Shown here: piece by piece, positions 7,900-12,260 of the stretch
Numbering within the stretch: position 1 is the stretch's first letter
Layout of the letters: every line of letters starts with the position of its first letter
Assembly (NCBI GenBank): GCA_905215765.1
Contig: CAJMRP010000040.1
Coordinates: 1 to 16,129 of the forward strand
DNA: 16,129 bases
Origin: an uncultured bacterium
GTDB taxonomy: Bacteria; Actinomycetota; Coriobacteriia; Coriobacteriales; Coriobacteriaceae
Direction of reading: 5' to 3'
Notes under the pieces: model-generated
What the model saw: only the letters and a program-made list of their open reading frames with translations
What the model was told of the DNA's origin: nothing
Databases searched by the model: none
Position numbers and translations under genes: made by a program

Positions 7900-7945
7900 A
7901 AATCAAGCGCCGTCTGCACATCATTTCGCAGGCGGCGCTTGATTT
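7900..7945. other. Near-perfect 18-bp inverted repeat (hairpin, 10-nt loop)
   Basis: Arms 7900-7917 and 7928-7945 pair over 18 positions with a single G-T wobble (7913/7932). The loop is ACATCATTTC. The left arm starts AAATCAAGCGCC. Neither strand shows a T-run directly after the stem, so it is not a classical terminator. It lies between the divergent ATPase and the gene at 8094 and overlaps that gene's likely -35 box. Confidence 0.65.
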
Positions 7946-7968
7946 GTGTCCGCGCGCGCTGATAGACT
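7939..7968 (+). promoter_or_regulatory. Possible promoter for the 8094 gene
   Basis: TTGATT (7939-7944), an 18-base spacer, then TAGACT (7963-7968) preceded by an extended -10 style TGA. Each box matches consensus at 4 of 6 positions. The -35 sits in the right arm of the hairpin at 7900-7945. Confidence 0.35.
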
Positions 7969-8093
7969 CCATCGTGCCAGCAAGGAGCGGGCGCGTTTTA
8001 TCCAGAGTCGGGGTAGAGAGTTGGCTCCACGATCCCGACGCCAACCGGCCAAGAGGCACGGTGGCCCTGCCAACATCGATGAAAGGAGTCCGT

Positions 8094-8516
8094 ATGGACA
8101 ATTTCTCCGTGCGCAGTGAGCGCAACTTCCACAACCTGGTAGCCAAGCCAAAACGAATGCATCTTCTGGACAAGCCGAACGGCTATGCCTCGGCCATGGT
8201 CAAGAGCAGCCTCTCCCACCAGATGCGCTTTACCGTGCAGGTGCTCGAGGAAGAGCTCTGCGTTGCCGGCGACCCGCACGTGCTACAGATCAAGCTGCTC
8301 GGAGACGACTCGCGCGAGTCGTCCAGCTGGAAGCTCTTTGCCGACGGCTCGTGCGTCGCAAGCGGCTCGGGTGACTTTGCCCGTGAGTGCTTCTGCGAGG
8401 GCGCCGAGGTGTTTTTGGACTTGTGTCGTGATGCCGTCGAGGCTGCCAAGCTGCACCAGTGGAGCCAGAGGGAGTATGAGCTGCTGAGTGCCGCGCGCGG
8501 GATTGCGGGGGTGTAA
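8094..8516 (+). CDS. Small conserved-looking protein of unknown function
   Basis: 140 aa that I do not recognise. It is soluble, with no signal peptide or membrane segment. The middle (MRFTVQVLEEELCVAGDPHV, then SSSWKLFADGSCVASGSGDF) looks like alternating beta strands, and the C-terminus (FLDLCRDAVEAAKLHQWSQREYELLSAARG) is helical. Four cysteines are spread without a metal-site pattern. The start is set by AAAGGAG (8082-8088), 5 bases before ATG. The frame is open further upstream to 7821, but that part runs through the repeats and hairpin and has no ribosome site. Codon use matches the high-GC host, so this is probably a resident gene. Confidence 0.75.
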   Translation: MDNFSVRSERNFHNLVAKPKRMHLLDKPNGYASAMVKSSLSHQMRFTVQVLEEELCVAGDPHVLQIKLLGDDSRESSSWKLFADGSCVASGSGDFARECFCEGAEVFLDLCRDAVEAAKLHQWSQREYELLSAARGIAGV

Positions 8517-8985
8517 ACAGGCGGAGCGCTCCTGAAGCCTTATTCCACACGATCGGGTGTACTCATCTGCAACTCGACTTGCTACCAGATGGTGCAATCA
8601 CGTTCCACGTCGGTTAAGCCAGACCCCGGCCGGTCGTTGGCAAGTGAAACAACATCTCCCACCCATAGGCCTCTAAGACCGACCGTCCACTATAATCCAA
8701 GCGGTTAGCGTCTCCCAAAATCGCCATGGACACGTCTTCCAAGATGCCCTCTCAACTGTGCAGAAATAACAGCCGCCCATACGGTCGATGTGCTCCTTGC
8801 ACGTCTCGCTGACCACGCAACGATGGAAAACAGGTTCCTGGACGGATGACCCCTGAGGGGATGCATGAAATCGGCATCGAGGCCATCGTCTGTCGAACAA
8901 TACCTGCCCATACCTTTAAAACATGAGAACAAGACGCCGGCGTCGGTATCGTTTTCAATTCAGTTTAAAACTGAGGAGATTCAGG
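8517..8985. other. Long stretch without a convincing gene; possible decayed coding sequence on the minus strand
   Basis: No frame has a ribosome site, sensible length and protein-like content. On the minus strand around 8705-8932, two frames in succession give protein-like pieces: FSCFKGMGRYCSTDDGLDAD in one frame and CVVSETCKEHIDRMGGCYFC in another. This could be a frameshifted remnant, but it is weak. A TATAAT at 8691-8696 on the plus strand has no partner -35. No tRNA or other RNA gene was recognised. Confidence 0.3.
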
Positions 8986-9016
8986 AGCCAGCCGAATAAA
9001 CTAAGACTCACTTAGT
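8961..9016. promoter_or_regulatory. Two palindromes upstream of the XRE gene promoter (operator candidates)
   Basis: CAGTTT-a-AAACTG at 8961-8973 and ACTAAG-actca-CTTAGT at 9000-9016 are both perfect inverted repeats. The second ends 2 bases before the -35 box of the following promoter, a usual place for a self-regulating XRE repressor to bind. Confidence 0.4.
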
Positions 9017-9018
9017 AA

Positions 9019-9046
9019 TTGCTAAATTTCTGACTGGGTATATAAT
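9019..9046 (+). promoter_or_regulatory. Promoter of the XRE-led unit
   Basis: TTGCTA (9019-9024), a 16-base spacer, then a perfect TATAAT (9041-9046). It lies 43 bases upstream of the ATG at 9089, in a distinctly AT-rich patch. Confidence 0.6.
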
Positions 9047-9088
9047 ATCTGACAGTAATAAGGATTCTTTACTATATGTGAGGCAGAA

Positions 9089-9544
9089 ATGACTTCAACG
9101 GATGATGAACTAGTCAGCAGGCTCCAAGCTCACCTGTCAACCATTCGCAAGGCGGCGGGCTGGAGTGGCGAACGGCTTGCGAACGAACTAGGCATAACAA
9201 AGCAAACCGTCAGCAGCCTTGAGACGGGTAAAACGCAGATGACGAAGATGCACTATCTCGCCATCAGGGCGGTATTCAACAACGAAATCGCCGTCAGCGG
9301 AAACGAGGATCTGGCAAAAATAATTCAGCTATTCGTTGACCAACCAGTAGCACCCAAACTAGAGAAGATGCAAAATGCCCTTAAAGAAGGGGATGAGAAG
9401 GGGACACAACAAGAGGCAGCTACTAAGCAGAGCGCCATAGTTGGAGCAACCGCTCTCACCGCCGCCCTAATCCCCGCTTCATCGGCATTGATTCCGGCAT
9501 TGGGCTCTCTTGCATATCAACTTGCAAAATCAATCAAGAAATGA
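9089..9544 (+). CDS. XRE-family regulator with hydrophobic C-terminus
   Basis: 151 aa. Residues ~11-63 form a Cro/C1-type helix-turn-helix (IRKAAGWSGERLANELGITK, QTVSSLETGKTQMTKMHYLA). A helical linker follows (~70-112). Residues 116-146 are strongly hydrophobic and Ala/Gly rich (AIVGATALTAALIPASSALI), ending in basic AKSIKK. A soluble repressor does not need such a tail, so it may contact the membrane or a partner. Codon use is less GC-biased than the host genes, suggesting acquired DNA. The next gene's TTG start is 12 bases after the stop, so the two are co-transcribed. It probably represses its own operon through the palindromes upstream. Confidence 0.8.
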   Translation: MTSTDDELVSRLQAHLSTIRKAAGWSGERLANELGITKQTVSSLETGKTQMTKMHYLAIRAVFNNEIAVSGNEDLAKIIQLFVDQPVAPKLEKMQNALKEGDEKGTQQEAATKQSAIVGATALTAALIPASSALIPALGSLAYQLAKSIKK

Positions 9545-9556
9545 GGTGTACAGAAA

Positions 9557-10084
9557 TTGGAGTCGGAAAACACTGATCTGCCCGCAAAGAACAAAGGCCT
9601 CGTGTGGCTCGAGCAGCACAAAGTCCAGATTGGCATCGGTGTATTTGTGGCAATCAGTTCAATCGTTAGCATTACGATTGCCGCGAAAACGGGCCATACG
9701 CCTAAATTCAAAACTATTTGCAACGGCGCAGACAAAGGTGTTGCCACGATTGCTAAGGCAGCAGAAAAGGCCTCCTTGCCAGTGGTCAACCTTACCGGAG
9801 TCAAGAAGACTGCAACGGGACTCGGACATGACTTGCTTCTTTCGAATCAGGCAGTTAACAAGCGTCTCGTCTCCAGCGGAATGATGACAAAAGAGCCCTG
9901 GGGTTACAAGCTCACAGAAGTCGGCAAACTCTTTGGGAAAGAAACAGTCAAAGTAACGCGCGCCGGTTATACCTTCTCAAATATCGAATGGGATGAAGCG
10001 GTTGTCCCGTTTGTTTTTACTTCCGACGAACTTGCGAGCATTAACGCCAAAAAAACTCACATTGCGCAAGTCATAGCCCAGTAG
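9557..10084 (+). CDS. Membrane-anchored protein with winged-helix-like domain, partner of the XRE regulator
   Basis: 175 aa with no recognised family. It starts at TTG 9557, 8 bases after AGGTG (9544-9548), which overlaps the stop of the XRE gene; no ATG fits. One membrane helix lies at ~24-43 (QIGIGVFVAISSIVSITIAA) after a short polar N-terminus. Residues ~88-128 (LSNQAVNKRLVSSGMM, then GYKLTEVGKLFG) resemble the winged-helix part of phage antirepressors (xxNKxLxxxG...YxLTxxGK). That match is from memory of the pattern and needs a profile search. The C-terminus is WDEAVVPFVFTSDEL. It is translationally close to the XRE gene, and before IS insertion it was followed by the small gene now at 11506. 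A role in phage defence, regulation or toxin-antitoxin activity is possible but unproven. Confidence 0.72.
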   Translation: MESENTDLPAKNKGLVWLEQHKVQIGIGVFVAISSIVSITIAAKTGHTPKFKTICNGADKGVATIAKAAEKASLPVVNLTGVKKTATGLGHDLLLSNQAVNKRLVSSGMMTKEPWGYKLTEVGKLFGKETVKVTRAGYTFSNIEWDEAVVPFVFTSDELASINAKKTHIAQVIAQ

Positions 10085-10094
10085 TCAAATCTGA

Positions 10095-10102
10095 TACACC
10101 GT
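10095..10102. repeat. Target-site duplication, left copy (TACACCGT)
   Basis: TACACCGT abuts the left end of the IS element and is repeated exactly at 11465-11472. Eight bp is the usual duplication for IS256-family elements. A ninth base, G, also matches on both sides. Confidence 0.75.
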
Positions 10103-10131
10103 GGTGACGCATAATTTCTTTCGCAAATTGA
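10103..10131. repeat. IS256-family left terminal inverted repeat
   Basis: It begins GGTGACGC and ends with the perfectly conserved TTCTTTCGCAAATTGA. It also contains TTGACA (10128-10133), a -35-like hexamer pointing into the element, but no -10 at proper spacing follows. Confidence 0.7.
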
Positions 10132-10146
10132 CAACCGCATAGCGGA

Positions 10147-10221
10147 ACACGGCCCGCGCCCCGTCATATGATTTCTAGCGGCTAAACAACAAATCAACGA
10201 CGAAAGGGGCACGGGCCGTGT
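10147..10221 (+). promoter_or_regulatory. Long-range hairpin covering the transposase ribosome site and start codon
   Basis: ACACGGCCCGCGCCCC (10147-10162) pairs with GGGGCACGGGCCGTGT (10206-10221) at 15 of 16 positions (one C-A mismatch). The right arm includes most of the ribosome site (GAAAGGGG, 10202-10209) and the GTG start (10218-10220). A -10-like TATGAT (10167-10172) lies in the loop, so transcripts from the element's own promoter would lack the left arm, while read-through transcripts would carry both. Confidence 0.6.
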
Positions 10222-11408
10222 CTGCGAACATCGTAACAGTCGACGAGGAGTCGCTGCGCAAGGACATAAAGAATCTGGTGAGGAAGACCGTCGAGGAGAC
10301 GCTCAACGCGCTGCTCGACGAGGAGGCGTCCGAGCTCGTAGGGGCCGGGCGCTACGAGAGGACGGCAGGCCGGGAGGCATACCGCAGCGGCCACTACGCG
10401 AGAAAGCTCGTCACCGGGGCAGGAGAGGTCGAGCTCAACGTGCCGAAGCTGCGCGGCGCGACCTTCCAGACGGCCGTTATCGAGCGCTACCGCAGGCGCG
10501 AGACTTCGGTCGAGGAGGCCATCGTCGAGATGTACCTCGCGGGCGTCTCGACCAGGAGAATCGAGGACGTCTCCGAACTCCTCTGGGGAGCGCCCGTGTC
10601 CTCCGGCACCGTCTCCAACCTCAACGAGAAGGCGTTCGCGTCCATCGAGGCCTGGCGCCAGAGGCCGCTCGAGGGCGATTACCCTTACGTTTTCGTCGAC
10701 GGCATCTACCTCAAGCGCAGCTGGGGAGGGTCCTACGAGAACGTGGCCGTTCTGGTGGCCATCGGCGTCAACTCCACCGGCGACCGGGAGGTCATCGGCT
10801 GCGCGGAGGGCTACACCGAGTCGGCGGACTCGTGGCGCGAGTTCTTCTCGTGGCTCAGGGGGCGCGGGCTCTCCGGCGTGCGGCTCGTCACCGGCGACAA
10901 GTGCGCGGGGATGCTCGGTGCGCTCGAGGAGGTGTTCCCCGGGGCACGCTACCAGCGCTGCACGGTCCACTTCTACCGAAACGTGTTGGGAAGGGTGCCC
11001 GTGACCAGGAGGAAGGCCGTGGCGCGCATGCTGAAGGCGATTCACGCGCAGGAATCGCGCGAGGCGTGCTCGAGGAAGGCGGCGGAGGTGGCGGACGAGC
11101 TGGACGGGATGAGGCTCGGCGCGGCCGCGAGGACGGTGCGCGACGGCTTCTCCGAGACTCTCGCCTACACGGACTTCCCGCCGGAGCACTGGCGCAGAAT
11201 CCGGACCAATAACGGTATCGAGCGCATCAACCGCGAGATCAGGCGGAGGACGAGAGTCGTAGGGACCTTCCCGGACGGCAACTCGGCCCTGATGCTGGTG
11301 ACGGCGAGGCTGAAGTACATCGTGGAGCACGAATGGGGCAAGAGGAGGTACCTGGACATGTCGAAGCTGGAGGAGATGGACGAGCTGAGCAAGAAGGCGG
11401 AGGGCTAG
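10218..11408 (+). CDS. IS256-family transposase
   Basis: A 396 aa DDE transposase of the Mutator/IS256 group with full family length. Catalytic residues are D161 (FVDGIYLKR), D227 (VTGDKCAGM) and E335 (NNGIERINRE), with the typical C-x2-H at C248/H251 (CTVHFYRN). The N-terminal ~100 residues include the DNA-binding part, with SGHYARKL and VELNVPKLRG. The start is GTG at 10218, 8 bases after GAAAGGGG; the first residues read MSANIVTVDEESL. Translation from outside transcripts is probably blocked by the hairpin over the start. The frame is intact with all motifs, so it is likely active. Confidence 0.95.
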   Translation: MSANIVTVDEESLRKDIKNLVRKTVEETLNALLDEEASELVGAGRYERTAGREAYRSGHYARKLVTGAGEVELNVPKLRGATFQTAVIERYRRRETSVEEAIVEMYLAGVSTRRIEDVSELLWGAPVSSGTVSNLNEKAFASIEAWRQRPLEGDYPYVFVDGIYLKRSWGGSYENVAVLVAIGVNSTGDREVIGCAEGYTESADSWREFFSWLRGRGLSGVRLVTGDKCAGMLGALEEVFPGARYQRCTVHFYRNVLGRVPVTRRKAVARMLKAIHAQESREACSRKAAEVADELDGMRLGAAARTVRDGFSETLAYTDFPPEHWRRIRTNNGIERINREIRRRTRVVGTFPDGNSALMLVTARLKYIVEHEWGKRRYLDMSKLEEMDELSKKAEG

Positions 11409-11435
11409 AGCAAGGCGGGGCCGAGGCCGCCTCGA

Positions 11436-11464
11436 TCAATTTGCGAAAGAATCTTGACGGTACC
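11436..11464. repeat. IS256-family right terminal inverted repeat
   Basis: TCAATTTGCGAAAGAA (11436-11451) is the exact reverse complement of the left core. The outer ~13 bases match only partly. It ends in TACC at 11464 (GGTA from outside). Confidence 0.7.
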
Positions 11465-11472
11465 TACACCGT
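11465..11472. repeat. Target-site duplication, right copy (TACACCGT)
   Basis: Identical to 10095-10102. Removing the element plus one copy rejoins the 9557 gene and the 11506 gene with a gap of only about 51 bp. Confidence 0.75.
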
Positions 11473-11505
11473 GCGCCCCGCGTACGCAAACGAAAAGGAG
11501 ACACC

Positions 11506-11724
11506 ATGGTCATATACAGAACTCAAGAATGGAACGGATACGGAAAGCAAAACTACTACTGGAATGAATACCGCCGTGAGGGCGACACGGTTGTCAAATA
11601 CAAGTGTAATAGGCGCAAGTTCTTCGATGGGGACGAAAGCAACTGGGAAGAAAGCGAGCATGAAGAAGATTCGTGGAGCATTGACGATCCCAATATGCCC
11701 GATTGGCTGAACGGCTACCTCTAA
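11506..11724 (+). CDS. Small acidic Trp/Tyr-rich protein of unknown function
   Basis: 72 aa that I do not recognise. AAGGAG sits 5 bases before ATG, which makes it a convincing gene despite its size. Composition is unusual: five Trp and seven Tyr in 72 residues, with a strongly acidic second half (FFDGDESNWEESEHEEDSW) and a basic middle (KYKCNRRK). No signal or membrane segment is seen. AT-rich codon use resembles the XRE and membrane-protein genes and not the IS or host genes. Before the IS256 insertion it would have been third in that operon. The IS may have cut it off from the operon promoter, with expression now depending on read-through. Confidence 0.72.
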   Translation: MVIYRTQEWNGYGKQNYYWNEYRREGDTVVKYKCNRRKFFDGDESNWEESEHEEDSWSIDDPNMPDWLNGYL

Positions 11725-11748
11725 TAACTATTAACTAGCAGCCCTTGA

Positions 11749-11780
11749 AAGCCCCACTTCCCACAGGGAACGTGGGGCTT
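11749..11780. terminator. Hairpin, possible terminator after the small gene
   Basis: AAGCCCCACTTCCC pairs with GGGAA-c-GTGGGGCTT (one bulged base, loop ACA), a 14-bp stem. It lies 25 bases after the stop at 11724. The following bases are GATATTG, with no T-run, so efficiency is doubtful. On the minus strand the stem is followed by TC, so it might serve weakly in both directions. Confidence 0.45.
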
Positions 11781-11826
11781 GATATTGCCCTCCTGTCCGA
11801 AAGCACTTTCCATCTCAGCTTTCAAT

Positions 11827-12015
11827 CTAGGCAACCACAATGGTATGGGCCATGGCCGTCAGTTCACCAATCTCAATAAACCTGTCTTTTGTAATGCGAT
11901 TGACCAATGCGCCGACTCTCTGGTCGGTCGCATCGACATCACAAGCGATGCGCAGCCCGGGAGAGCCGCCAAAAGCAGCTGCTTGCCTGATGCACAAAAG
12001 CGCAGAAACCCGCAT
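11827..12015 (-). pseudogene. Probable 3' fragment of a gene of unknown function
   Basis: A minus-strand frame gives 62 protein-like residues from ATG 12015 to a TAG at 11827, including FGGSPGLRIACDVDATDQRV and FIEIGELTAMAHTIVVA. No ribosome site precedes the ATG, and the frame continues upstream into the palindromic repeats. It therefore looks like the end of a gene whose 5' part was lost or replaced. The family is not recognised. It could instead be chance coding. Confidence 0.3.
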
Positions 12016-12037
12016 CCCGAATATGGTGGGATGCGGG
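12009..12037 (-). other. Perfect 10-bp hairpin (CCCGCATCCC / GGGATGCGGG)
   Basis: The arms are perfect complements with a 9-base loop. On the minus strand the stem is followed by TTTCTGCGCTTTTG, so it could act as a second, weak terminator for the right-hand operon. Its arm word GCATCCC recurs in the neighbouring repeat at 12051-12144, so it may belong to the same repeat family. Confidence 0.5.
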
Positions 12038-12050
12038 CACGGACAATCGT

Positions 12051-12144
12051 GTGTCCCATTCCAGGCGCGGATTCTGGGATGCAATCTCCGCCGAGGGCTC
12101 CAAGGGGAAAGCGCATCCCATTCTGAGCGCCTATTCCGGGACAC
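12051..12144. repeat. Imperfect 32-bp inverted repeat (REP-like palindromic element)
   Basis: Arms 12051-12082 and 12113-12144 are exactly collinear. Pairing blocks are GTGTCCC/GGGACAC, AGGCGC/GCGCCT and TGGGATGC/GCATCCCA. They are separated by internal loops of 5 and 6 bases. The first internal loop reads ATTCC on both arms, identical and not complementary. The apical loop is 30 bases. Confidence 0.6.
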
Positions 12145-12155
12145 AGTTTTCGCTC

Positions 12156-12192
12156 CAAACAAAAGGCCCCGACTCGCGATGGAGCTGGGGCC
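12156..12192 (-). terminator. Rho-independent terminator of the ygfK-ferredoxin-xdh operon
   Basis: On the minus strand, GGCCCCAGCTCC pairs with GAGTCGGGGCC (one wobble, one mismatch), followed directly by TTTTGTTT. It lies 69 bases after the xdh stop at 12261 and points the right way. Confidence 0.7.
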
Positions 12193-12260
12193 AAAGGCGC
12201 AGCACATACAGTTGATGTTGAGCGCGAACGGCCCGTTAGCAATGCCGTCCGCGCTCTACC

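Larger units (their letters stand above)
10103..11464 (+). mobile_element. Complete IS256-family (Mutator-like) insertion sequence
   Basis: 1362 bp, within the family size range. Ends start GGT on both sides. The terminal inverted repeats cover ~29 bp with 22 matches. Their inner core TTCTTTCGCAAATTGA (10116-10131) is a perfect complement of 11436-11451. The element is flanked by an exact 8-bp duplication and holds one intact transposase, so insertion was probably recent. Its GC content is far above that of the flanking accessory genes. Confidence 0.82.

Noticed and set aside
7821..8093. N-terminal extension of the 8094 gene
   Set aside because: The extension runs through the 33-bp repeats and the hairpin and has no ribosome site. 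The ATG at 8094 has a strong one.
10128..10172. TTGACA in the IS left end with TATGAT as one promoter
   Set aside because: The spacing is 33 bp, far from 16-18. The TATGAT box alone is kept as a weak candidate.
11333..11710. 125-residue frame starting inside the transposase gene and running across the IS right end
   Set aside because: It overlaps the transposase and the small gene at 11506 in another frame and has no ribosome site of its own.
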